Notes under the pieces: generated by a model
Seen by the model: only the letters and a program-made list of their open reading frames with translations
What the model was told of the DNA's origin: nothing
The model's database searches: none
Assembly (NCBI GenBank): GCA_030704615.1
Contig: CM060731.1
Location: 94,656,756-94,720,755, forward strand
Direction: 5' to 3'
Origin: Takakia lepidozioides
Lineage: Eukaryota > Streptophyta > Takakiopsida > Takakiales > Takakiaceae
DNA length: 64,000 nucleotides
Shown: positions 1 to 8,470 of the stretch, in pieces
Position numbering within the stretch: the first letter of the stretch is position 1
Layout: each line of letters starts with the position of its first letter
Position numbers and translations under genes: made by a program

Positions 1-2243
1 TTCAGAATCAGAGGAATCTGCCATAGGAATATCAGTACTCTTCTGCATTTCCCTTATGATATCTGCCACTTCCTTGTGCAGTTCCTTCTCATCTCTCCAA
101 GCCTCATCATCTTCAGGCACATCACTGCCATCTCCATTATCATCACCTTCCTCATCTACTGGAGGTATTATTTTGGCTTTGCTTCTCGTTACTATCATTG
201 TACTTACTTCTGGTACAACACATGGCCTAACCATGTGAGCTGCCACCACTAGCCCCTCATTCACAGGAGCTCTCATCTCATTCTGGTGTCTGATCCAGAA
301 TGGACAGGCTGCCTTGCGATGTCCTGCCTGATTACAATAGTAACACAGTTCTTCCCCATTAGGTCCTCGCCCTTGGTCTGCTCTAGGATTATTTCTGTAA
401 TCCTGATTCCCTGGCTGGTAATTCCTCCTTGGATTACCCTGATAGTTGCCCTTGGAATTTCCTTGGTAATTCCCTCTTGGATTACCTCTCCCTTCCATAC
501 CATTGTTATAACCACCGGGCCTACCATAGTGGTCCTGATCACTGTTTCTTCTTGGCTGGGGCTGCACTTGATGCACCCTTACTTGCCTAGGTTCTCTTGC
601 AGCTGTCCTTCTGTTGTAGTAACAATTCTCAGTAGAATGGTTATCCATCTTACAGATAGTACAATGTTTCTCCTTCATGTGGCATTCAGTGGTGGTATGG
701 CCTTCATTCTGGCACTTTGCACACCAAACACCCTTCCTCCAATGTCTTGCAGCCTCTGTGGCATACTTCTTCAAGATTTCTTCTAATCTTTTCTCATAGT
801 TATCCCTCTTCAACTTCTCCTTTCTCTTACTCTTTCTTTTCAGCTCTTGCTCTTCTTCCTCATCCGACTCATCCTCAGAGTCCTTATTATCCCTTTTCTC
901 TCTCCTGAGCATTCCCAATTGCTCAATTCTGTTCGCTGTTTCAAATGCCTCCTCCACTGTATTATGGGGTAACATATCCACTTTCTTTTGCAACTCTAGT
1001 CTTAGTCCACTCACAAACCAAGTCTTCTGTAAACCTGGTGCTGGTACAGCAGCTTGCTTTTTCATCATCAATTCCATTTTTTCCATATACTCCTCAACAG
1101 TTTCATGCTTCTTTTGCTTTAACTGTTGTAAACTTGCATACACTTCATCCTCAGTTTTACTTGTCCTGAACCTATTTCGGAATGCTGTATTCAAGCCATT
1201 CCAGGTTAGGAAATGATTATCAGGGAATCTTGCATACCTTTCATTTGCTTTCTTGATAAGTGAACAAGGAAATAATCTCATCTTGGCATCATCGCCATTC
1301 TCATTGTTCACAATACACATGTGCTCAAATTGGCTAATGTGTACATCAGGATCCCCTTTTCCTGAATATATTGGGAAAGGTGGTTTTGCCCGTGTTGGTT
1401 GTAACGCCATCTGTGGCCGTACCTTCTGCCCACTGACAGATGCTGGCCCCCTTGCTGGTGCTGGTCCTTGAGGACCTGTTGTAGTTGTGGTGGATCTTCC
1501 ACCCAGTGGTGGCCCCTGAGCACTCCCTGCTACTGGCCCCACGATATTCACAGTATTCCCAGCTCCAGTTGCACTACTTCCCACACTCCCTGTCCCCCCA
1601 GAGCCAGATCCAGGCTGCCCGCCTGATCCCCCTGAGCCGACACCTTCGTTGGCCTGTGATCCAAGTGCTCCACTTGATCCAGGTCCAACGGGTTGGGATG
1701 TCCTGGTTGTAGTCTCAACCTTAGCTGTTGGGTCTACTTCTTCATACTCTTCCTCTTCCAATTTCTTCTCTCTGTTTTCATCCTCCAAGTTCTGCCCTTG
1801 GGTTTCTTCTTCACTCATGTAACTCAACTGCAATGGTGTTGGAGAGTCTGAACTCTCCGTTGGCTCTGCCACATCATCTCCTCCTTCTTCACCTTCCGTT
1901 TCAGAAACTGGAGTTCCTGCTTTTGGTGTTCCATGCAAACTCTTATCAAAGATTTCTGTCAAATCTTTTATGCAGGGATGTACCTCAGATCTTTCACCTC
2001 GCGGTTGATCTTCTTCCCGTACCAATTCCCTTAATCTTTCTTGCAAAGAAAAAGAAGGAGTGGCATCCAATTCTAGTTCTTCCGGTATGGGTGATGTACT
2101 CTCTGATCTTAATGGTGTGAGAGGTCCAGATGATTCCCCTATGTCTATTCCTCTTTCCCAAAGATATGGATAATTAGTTTTTAGATAACTTTTTTTTTTT
2201 GCTGAATATCTCTGGAGTCTAGCTTCTCTTTCATCACTCATGT
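1..2243 (-). pseudogene. gag: gag polyprotein with zinc knuckles (element A)
   Basis: A start MSDEREAR lies at about 2243 and is followed by an acidic, Gly/Ser/Pro-rich N-terminal region. The retrotransposon gag domain begins near 1410 with MALQPTRAKPPFPIYSGKGD. Around 1150-950 sit conserved gag helices (NRFRTSKTEDEVY, ETVEEYMEKMELMMKK, LQKTWFVSGL). Three CX2CX4HX4C zinc knuckles follow: CAKCQNEGHTTTEC, CTICKMDNHSTENC and CYYCNQAGHRKAAC (about 715 to 310), the last two separated by an Arg/Gly/Asn-rich RNA-binding-like stretch. Gag packages element RNA in a cytoplasmic particle. The frame breaks several times, first in the A-rich run after AKKKK near 2190, so the copy is inactive. The 3' end lies outside the window. 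Confidence 0.88.
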
Positions 2244-2261
2244 CCCATGTCTTTCATTTCT

Positions 2262-2957
2262 TTAATGTGGCAATAACCAAAACTCTCTTCTGTAGTATCT
2301 CTCGTATATGCCTGGGTTTCTTTCAAACTTCAATGCACCCTTGGCTATACTAGAAGTCTCCGTTACCATATAACCATATGGCAAACAAGTCTGGAAAGCT
2401 GTTCTTGGTGTGAGTTTGATCCACAGAATATCCTTTGGAATCCAATTCTTTACCAATACAAGCTCTTCATGCATATGAGTATAAACATTCACCTTCCTTT
2501 CCTCCCAGCCTTCAAACTCTACTCGCTTAATGGATAACAACGCTATCACATAAACCAGTGTTGGTAACCAACGTGCTCTTCCTCTACAGGCCACTTGATA
2601 AATCTTTATCACCCCTTTCTCCAGACCCCACTCAGGGTCAGCATCATGCACTTTCTTAAGAATGTTTTCTTTACAACCGTCTGGCAATTCCAAGAACCTC
2701 TGAAAGAATTGTTTGGACAATCTTTCCTTCTCAATTTCACAGGGAATTTGATTCACATCAAATTCTTTAATTCTCCATCCACCATGATCCCACCAGATGT
2801 CTGTCACATCTGGCTGTTCATGACTTAGTTCCCCAGTATGGTCGCCAAATGTCGAGCGGCTTTTACTCACCCATCCCTTCGCTATCCGAGGTGGAAACTC
2901 CAAGATAGAAGAGTTGGATATCTCTAAGCACTCAGCCCGCTCAGTACAATCAGTCAT
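2262..2957 (-). CDS. ORF1 upstream of gag, function unknown (element A)
   Basis: An intact 231-residue frame lies between the LTR and gag, ending only about 18 bp before the gag start. Its first ATG (2955-2957, MTDCTERAECLE) is inside the LTR, and the frame reads through the LTR end and the PBS; there is no Met just after the PBS. The PBS-distal part (residues about 40-231) looks globular, with WWDHGGWRIKEF, ADPEWGLEKGV and LPYGYMVT segments. Element C keeps the distal half (59649-59982). An extra ORF 5' of gag is known from Ogre/Tat-type elements of the same Gypsy group, so I read this as an accessory retrotransposon protein. I recognise no domain. The product may instead start on a spliced RNA. 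Confidence 0.6.
   Translation of the reverse strand: MTDCTERAECLEISNSSILEFPPRIAKGWVSKSRSTFGDHTGELSHEQPDVTDIWWDHGGWRIKEFDVNQIPCEIEKERLSKQFFQRFLELPDGCKENILKKVHDADPEWGLEKGVIKIYQVACRGRARWLPTLVYVIALLSIKRVEFEGWEERKVNVYTHMHEELVLVKNWIPKDILWIKLTPRTAFQTCLPYGYMVTETSSIAKGALKFERNPGIYERYYRREFWLLPH
2830..2847 (-). promoter_or_regulatory. tRNA primer-binding site of element A
   Basis: Two bases inside the LTR end, the minus strand reads TGGCGACCATACTGGGGA. This has the position and the TGGCG...GGGGA form of plant Gypsy primer sites, which pair with a tRNA 3' end (compare the Asp-tRNA type). The exact tRNA was not identified. Confidence 0.65.
2865..2870 (-). promoter_or_regulatory. Consensus splice donor in U5 of the LTR
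   Basis: The minus strand reads GGGATGG|GTGAGTAAAAG 15-21 bases before the LTR end, a near-perfect 5' splice site. The same bases are kept in all five LTR 3' ends seen here (2865, 41221, 42751, 43359 and 48878 regions). The role is inferred: it could give a spliced RNA for a downstream ORF. Confidence 0.45.
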
Positions 2958-3504
2958 GACCTGCAGCTAGTGAATCATGGTTGTGCTTCCCATTTGTATT
3001 CCTTCTTGCCTTCATGTTATCAATTTACCTTATCTGATACTGAAGCATCAAATTGCTTCAGTATCTTCTTAGTTCCAGTTAATCATGCATTCATTTCACA
3101 GCTTCACTCATGTCTCTCTACACAGTGTGCTTGTATCGAATAAGTATCAGATTACGATTTATCAGGTACTAGGCCAATGTCAAGGTGACTCTAATCCGCC
3201 CTACAGTATCACTACAGCTCTGCATGAAATAATCCTCCATCAAGTCATCATCTCCTCTTCTGTGTAATCATCATCCCTGAGCTCCAAGATCGTGCCCTCC
3301 GTCTGACCTTCTCCCCTGATGTCTAAGTAGTGATCCAAGAAGTGATCCCCAAAAAGTCCCCGCTCTTGGCTTTATCTACCTACAAGCTGTTCTAACCGCC
3401 TTGCTAACTAACCGTCATCCCTGAAGTAACATATTCTCTCTGCAGATGTCGTTCCCACACAGTCGTTCCCTGTCCATGTTAACCGTTCCCCCTGTACTGT
3501 GACA

Positions 3505-3745
3505 ACTGTGCAAAACTGCGTTGGGTTGTGTGAAGCTGTGACGGGCTGTGACTGGTTGTGTCAGGCTGTGTCGGGCTGTGACTGGCTGTGATTGGTTGTG
3601 ACGGACTGTGACGGACTGTGACTGGCTGTGACGACTGTGACGGGCTGTGACGGCTTTGTCGGGCTGTGTCGGCTGTGACTGACTGTGACGGGTTGTGTTG
3701 GCTGTGACTGGCTGTGACGGGTTGTGTCGGGCTGTGTAACCCCCT
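3505..3745. repeat. GGCTGTG/CACAGCC minisatellite inside the LTR
   Basis: About 240 bp of irregular units built on GGCTGTGAC, GGCTGTGTC and GGTTGTG. The same array type lies in the other LTRs (40370-40630, 42031-42160, 49545-49780) and, separately, between integrase and ORF3 (35775-35925, 53440-53545). Open frames across it (SQPVTVRHSPSQ-like) are by-products of the repeat. Confidence 0.85.
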
Positions 3746-3859
3746 CCTAAAGCGTGCTGCTGTCACCCCTAAGGCTCATGTTGGTCTCAGTCTGTGTAAA
3801 AATTAAGGGTACCCCACAGAACCCGTAAAAGTGTCTAAGTCCCAAACAGCCCTCTAACA

Positions 3860-4014
3860 TACATTTGCACCGAGACTTATCCCCAAAGTTCTTCAAGAAC
3901 AAATGCCTATCAAAGGCCTAAGTTTTGCGAAGCTGCATTGCAATTTATTGTTGACAATGGCTGTAGTCTGAGGATGCCAAGCCCATTTATGCTCTACAAT
4001 CTACTCCCATAACC
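3860..4014. other. Short spacer, nothing recognised
   Basis: About 150 bp of unremarkable sequence between the element A LTR and the foldback repeat. No coding or repeat signal was seen. Confidence 0.5.
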
Positions 4015-4128
4015 AATTTTCTGCGACGTTGGGGAATCGCAACGGAGCGTCGCAGCCCCAGCGACGGCCGGGCACTTCTGCGACGGCGGAGGATTGCAAA
4101 AAAAAAAAAACAAAACAAAACAAAAACC

Positions 4129-4163
<35 letters not shown>

Positions 4164-4440
4164 GGGTTTTTGGCACTGTGATTCCCCGCCGTCGCAGGAG
4201 CGCCCGGCCGTCGCAAAAGCATCGCTGGGGCTGCGGCACTGCAACGCCTCGTTGCGATTCCCCGGCGTCGCAGCCTCCCGGGGGCGTCGCAGCGAATTGG
4301 TGCGACGTCAGGGCGTCGCAACCCCCCACTGCGCTGGCGGGGGAATGGGGCCAAGCCCCTTTTCAGCGACGGCGTGGCATCACAAGATGCCACAACGTCG
4401 TCCGAGCGCCGGCGTTGCGACGCCCTGACATCGCAATTCT
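4015..4440. repeat. GTCGCA-rich foldback element around an A/T tract
   Basis: The left arm (about 4023-4095, GCGTCGCAGCCCCAGCGACG) is mirrored by the right arm (about 4180-4250, CATCGCTGGGGCTGCGGC) around a run of about 12 A with interspersed C and then about 33 T (4099-4161). A second inverted pair follows: TGCGACGTCAGGGCGTCGCA (about 4301) with GTTGCGACGCCCTGACATCG (about 4412). GC content is far above the neighbours. Foldback DNA of this form is probably a non-autonomous mobile sequence. Poly-Lys and poly-Phe frames across the A/T tract are not genes. Confidence 0.7.
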
Positions 4441-4536
4441 CGGGCCAGGCGCCTACGCGTTCGGGGTCTCGGCGTCGTTAACCCCCCTAAATGTAGTAGT
4501 GAGGAGTTGTCAGCTAGGCCAGCCATTGAGCGCAGC

Positions 4537-5194
4537 ATGATGACTCCTGGAGTAGTCCTGGTAAACAATCAGGATGGAGTGTTTCAGTTGAGTGGCCCAA
4601 CCGGGAGGAGATATAGGCCACTACGAGTCTTGTTGGATTCGGGAGCACAGAACAGCAGTTGCAGGTTTGGGCCTTACAAAGGCGGATTTGGAGCCTTGCC
4701 CTTTCCAAATTCAGACATCTTTGGGTGGTTTAGAGAATGCGCAAGGGATTACACGCCATGAGCTCTTCATTTGATTGCAGCCAGATCATCCTACGGATGG
4801 CTCTGTCATGAGAGCTACAGCCATTATTACGGATGCGATGTCCTATGATGTGCTTGTTGGTGGGGCTGTGTTATACCCAATGGGATTTACTTTGGAATTC
4901 TAGGAGGAAACGACATCGTACAAGCCGGAGTGGCAGTCAGGGCCGGATGGCCAACGTGCACTGCTCTCAGTGCGGTTTATTGGGAATGTAGTGGTGGATC
5001 ATAGGAACATGATGCCAACATTGGCTGCATTATCAGATATGGTGGCTTGGGGTGATGAGCTCTTGGAGGGCAATAGCCATGCAGATGATAGGCCACCACA
5101 TGATGAGGACAAACAATTGACATATAAGGTTGAGTTGCTTCCTCATGTGCCTGTGCATAGCTCACTGTGGGGTACAGTTGGGGATTTGCAATGA
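4537..5194 (+). pseudogene. Retropepsin-like aspartic protease region
   Basis: The segment around 4555-4720 reads GVFQLSGPTGRRYRPL then VLLDSGAQ, the DSG(A) active-site motif of retroviral-type proteases. After a frame change it continues with AMSYDVLVGGAVLYPMGFTL (about 4838-4900) and a linker rich in acidic residues and His up to a stop at 5194. It would cleave the element polyprotein. At least two frame changes and one stop interrupt it. The assignment rests on DSGA and on its position just before RT. Confidence 0.6.
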
Positions 5195-5354
5195 GTGACA
5201 AGCCAGTGTGTCTAGCAAACATGGCAGGAGGCCTTTCCATCAGTGGGTGAGAGGAGTTTGATGACATCATCTGGACCTCCTCAGTTAGCTCCATTGGACA
5301 CAGTGCCCATTACCTGACAACCACCTGACTCAGTGATTTGTTTGCTAGACCTGT

Positions 5355-5827
5355 TTGTCAGGCGGGAAATATGCCTCGACAACGGTGATGCCAACTAAGA
5401 AGGATATCTATGGCAATTGGACAGAAAGAAGGATGTGTGGGGACTATCGTCATGTGAACCGTCAGACTAAGTCTGATAGATATGCATGGCTCCAGAGGAG
5501 ATCTTTGATGCCATTGGGCATGCGAAGGTATTTAGCACATTGGACTCGCGATCCGGTTACCACCAGTTGCCAATCAAAGAGGCTGACAAGCAAAAGATGG
5601 CATTCTGGAGGATTGACCAACACGGGAAGGATTGCTTGTACAAATGGCAGTTCCTACCGTTTGGGTTGAAGAATGCTCGTGCAGAGTTTCAGAGGATCAT
5701 GGATATGATTCTTGTAGGGCTAGACTTCGCCCGGTGCTACATTGATGACATCATCATCTTTAGTGCTATGATTGAGGAGCACGAGAGCTGGTTGAAATTG
5801 CACCCTGGGAAGTGCAAGTTCTTCCCA
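5355..5827 (+). pseudogene. Reverse transcriptase, N-terminal and palm part (PHD-Gypsy)
   Basis: RT motifs appear in order: TVMPTKKDIYGNW and MCGDYRHVNRQTKSDRYA (fingers, 5385-5485), VFSTLDSRSGYHQLPIKEAD (about 5528-5587), YKWQFLPFGLKNA (5638-5676) and the catalytic RCYIDDIIIFS (about 5731-5763). The YIDD aspartates are intact. The frame changes once near 5490. At 5785-5826 the sequence jumps from IEEHESW to LKLHPGKCKFF, indicating a deletion in the thumb, then ends at an inversion breakpoint. Confidence 0.88.
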
Positions 5828-7240
5828 ATCTCCCAAGTGCCCATTCTGCAAGCCTCTCTTGACTGTCTGAACAACTCTTTCCGCCAAGCCATCAGCCTCG
5901 GGATGATCCCGAGAAGTAGTGCGGTGATCTACCAAGGCTTGCTCGCACAAAGCCTGAAACTCCCCCAAGAACTCTCTCCCCTGGTCCGTGAGTACCTCGG
6001 CTGGAGCACCAAATTGGCTAAGCACTCGATCTAAGAATGCATATGCAGCCCCCTCACTTGCCTTGTCAGGCAATGCCACCACTTCAATCCAATTGGAGAA
6101 ATGTTCTACCATCACGAGCACATACTTGTTATGGCGAATCATTAGTGGCAATGGGCTTGCGAAGTCAAGACTCCAACGATAGCCCAAATCCATAATGGGT
6201 AAAGGATGCAATTGTGGAGTAGGTGCGTTGAAAAAAACCCGCACTCTATCACACACCATGCACCTTGCCATTAACTACTGCACATCCGTGTGCATGCCCC
6301 GCCACCAATACTGTCCTTGCAGCAAACTATGTGTGCGTCGCACCCCAAAATGTCCCAACTCCTTATGGGCATGGCGTACCAATCGCACTCGTTGTGTTGG
6401 GTGAGGCACAATTATCATTCGTCCATCCTCCCATACACGGAGTAGGTGAGTCCCCTCCCACTTGAACCTCTTGGCTCGTTGTAGGATCCGATCTCTCTCC
6501 TTAGCAGTCACACTGGCTGATGTCTCTCCAGTATGAAGGTAGGCCAACACTGCTGCATCTTCATGCGCATCCTTAGCACCACCAAGCTCCTCATTGATCT
6601 CCGGATTGTCATGCATACCATCTACATGACCAATCCTATGGGATGGACCAGCTTGAGTTCCCATTGCTAAAATGCACAAAAAGGCAGATGCATGCCATCC
6701 TGACATCATCTCCTCATCCGTCTCACCATGCCACCGAGCTCCAGTATCATCATGCTCGTTCATGCATAGATTACGACTCAATCCATCTGCATCCCGATTG
6801 ACTATACCGGCTCGATGCACCACTCTTGAAGCATAAGTGCCCACCGTGCAAGCTTCCCTAAGCTTGTCTGACTCCATCAACCACTTCAATGGTTGGTGAT
6901 CCGTGACAAGGGTGAAGAGATTGCCATAGAGGTAGCATCTGAAATGTGTCACTGCCCATTCTGCAGCTAAACACTCTCCTTTATATGAGCTATACTTTGC
7001 CTCATCATCATTGTTCGAGTGGCTAACATATGCCACTACAAACTCTCTTCCTTCATCAGTTACCTGTGTGAGCACTGCTCCAATCCGTATGTAGCTGGAA
7101 AGGCCACCTCCGAATAGGCCGCCTCAAAATAGGTGCAGAAGTCAATCGAGCCTTGAGTTCCTCAAAGGCTTCCTCCTGCTCATCCTCCCACTGCCACTCC
7201 TGACCTAAGAACCTTGCTATTGCCCAACACCGAGACACGT
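5828..7240 (-). pseudogene. Inverted RNase H-integrase block of the PHD-Gypsy
   Basis: On the minus strand from 7235: WQWEDEQEEAFEELKARL (RT-RNase H connection), then RNase H with SSYKGECLAAEWAVTHF and LVTDHQPLKWLMES (about 6980-6880) and AGIVNRDADGLSRN (about 6810-6770). The integrase zinc-binding region follows (HKELGHFGVRRTHSLLQ, about 6370-6320), then the core with WSLDFASPLP, EVLTDQGREFLGE and HPEADGLAERVVQTVK (about 6180-5860), giving D, D and E catalytic residues. The frames are mostly open (7295-7056, 7075-6275, 6271-5720). This block is exactly what is missing between the plus-strand RT and the plus-strand C-terminal domain on either side. Confidence 0.88.
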
Positions 7241-7667
7241 TGAGGTATGCCACTATACATGGAGGAGGATATCGATCGGGTGTTTGGAGATTCAACCCTG
7301 GGGACTATGTGTACCTGCAGCAGACAACACCAACGACCTTGGATGTCACAGCAGGGCGTGTGATTCTAAGGGTCAGGGAGGTGTTGCCTTCAGGAGTGTT
7401 GATTCTGGAGGGTCGGGATGGCATGGTATGGAAAGACCATGTGCGCAATTGTGCGCCATGTCACCTTCCCCATGTGGATAGGAGGATAGATCCCAACCTT
7501 GCAGTGGTACTTGTAGGATTGCATTGCATGCTATGTGGGCATGCTGGTGGTGCCGCGACCATACTGGTGTGTGACAAATGTTCAAGGGGGTGACACATGG
7601 GATGCTTGACACCACCACTTGAGGAGGTTCATAGTGGAGAATGGTTGTGTCCACGATGCCTTGGATA
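7241..7667 (+). pseudogene. Integrase C-terminal region with a PHD finger
   Basis: About 7285-7480 encodes a barrel-like integrase tail: FNPGDYVYLQQ, AGRVILRVREV, GVLILEGRDG, VWKDHVRNCAPCHLP. It leads straight into a C4HC3 zinc finger: CMLC, VCDKC, HMGC, WLCPRC (about 7526-7660), with the PHD signature CDKCSRG-x-HMGCLTPPL. The x is a TGA stop at 7591, where PHD fingers usually have W or Y, so one point change truncates an otherwise intact finger. PHD fingers read histone H3 tails; here it takes the place where many plant Gypsy integrases carry a chromodomain. A targeting role is inferred. Confidence 0.75.
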
Positions 7668-7931
7668 GAGGTAGTGGGGCATGACAATGGTGGAGTTGAC
7701 AAATGATCCAAGGTCTAGCTGGTGGGAGCTCAACGCCATGGATACTCAATTGAAGATCATGGATTGTAGACAGACGACTAACGATGGGGCTATCTTTGCA
7801 CCCGGCCTCTTGATCCATATATTTTAGAAACTTGGGACATGTGCGATTGAAGACCAAACGATGATCTTATTGAGATGGATACTTGTCAGCTATCCGGTGT
7901 TAGAGGGACCTAATCACCAGCTAGGGGGGTG

Positions 7932-8470
7932 ATTGTGGCATAGCTTTCTAGGATTGTGTGCTTAGAATGTATGGTGGACAACGATGTATGTTGTGGCACG
8001 ATGCTTAGGTGCACGACAGCTGTCATGGTTTTAGTCATGGTTAACTAGAATGACCTACTTCTAGTTAATTATGACATTTTGGATATTTATATTTGTATTT
8101 TGTGTGTTGGGACTTCATTTGGTCTCATATGCCAAGTAAGGTATCATGCCTCACTTGGGACATGGGGATGGATTTTCCCCTTGTGAGGGTTGAGGATGGC
8201 TCATCTTCTTGTAGTTGAGCCTCCATGAGCCTCTCTCACCTCCATAGCTCTAGATATTGCGAGGGAGTGTGTTGAGGGCTTTGTAGGATGGATTCCTTTA
8301 GCGAAGGTGCCCTTGGCTTGACTTAGTTTATGTGATTGAGTGGATTCATGAGTGGAGCGTTTCCATTGTGTTCACTTTCATTATCATTGTGGCATAGCTT
8401 TCTAGGATTGTGTGCTTAGAATGTATGGTGGACAACGATGTATGTTGTGGCACGATGCTTAAATGCACGA
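7932..8470. repeat. LTR-like direct repeats at the 3' end of the PHD-Gypsy
   Basis: After the G-run in CTAGGGGGGTGATTG, a segment starting TGTGGCATAGCTTTCTAGG (7935) recurs nearly unchanged at 8393-8462, about 460 bp later. The likely reading is a 3' LTR followed by the start of a second LTR copy, or a tandem solo-LTR remnant. No second complete boundary was found. Confidence 0.5.

Larger units (their letters stand above)
1..3859 (-). mobile_element. Element A: 5' end of an OTA-type Ty3/Gypsy LTR retrotransposon
   Basis: Read on the minus strand this is LTR (3859-2850), PBS, ORF1, then gag running off the left edge of the window. It is closely matched by element C (48863-59985), which supplies the missing protease, RT and integrase of the same family. 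The LTR starts TGTTAGAG and ends CGCTCGACA. Frameshifts in gag show a dead copy. Only one LTR is in the window, so neither a target-site duplication nor an insertion age can be judged here. Confidence 0.9.
2850..3859 (-). repeat. LTR of element A (1010 bp, 5' LTR)
   Basis: The minus strand begins TGTTAGAG at 3859 and ends CGCTCGACA at 2850, a TG...CA LTR. It matches full LTRs at 40237-41243 and 48863-49871 and partial ones at 42031-43381. It holds a GGCTGTG-type minisatellite (3505-3745), a hairpin around TACTGAAGCA/TGCTTCAGTA (about 3037-3066), and a splice-donor-like site near its inner end. Confidence 0.92.
4480..8470 (+). mobile_element. Ty3/Gypsy element with C-terminal PHD finger, internally rearranged
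   Basis: Plus-strand order: protease-like (4537-5194), reverse transcriptase (5355-5827), an inverted RNase H-integrase block (5828-7240), integrase C-terminal region with PHD finger (7241-7667), a G-rich PPT-like tract (about 7921-7930) and LTR-like direct repeats (7932-8470). The RT (YIDD, DYRHVNRQT) and integrase differ strongly from elements A-C, so this is a separate Gypsy lineage. Many stops and frameshifts make it a dead copy. The 5' LTR and gag were not found. Confidence 0.8.

Noticed and set aside
3987-4540. Overlapping frames with poly-Lys or poly-Phe across the foldback element
   Set aside because: They translate the A/T tract and the GTCGCA repeat; no independent coding evidence.
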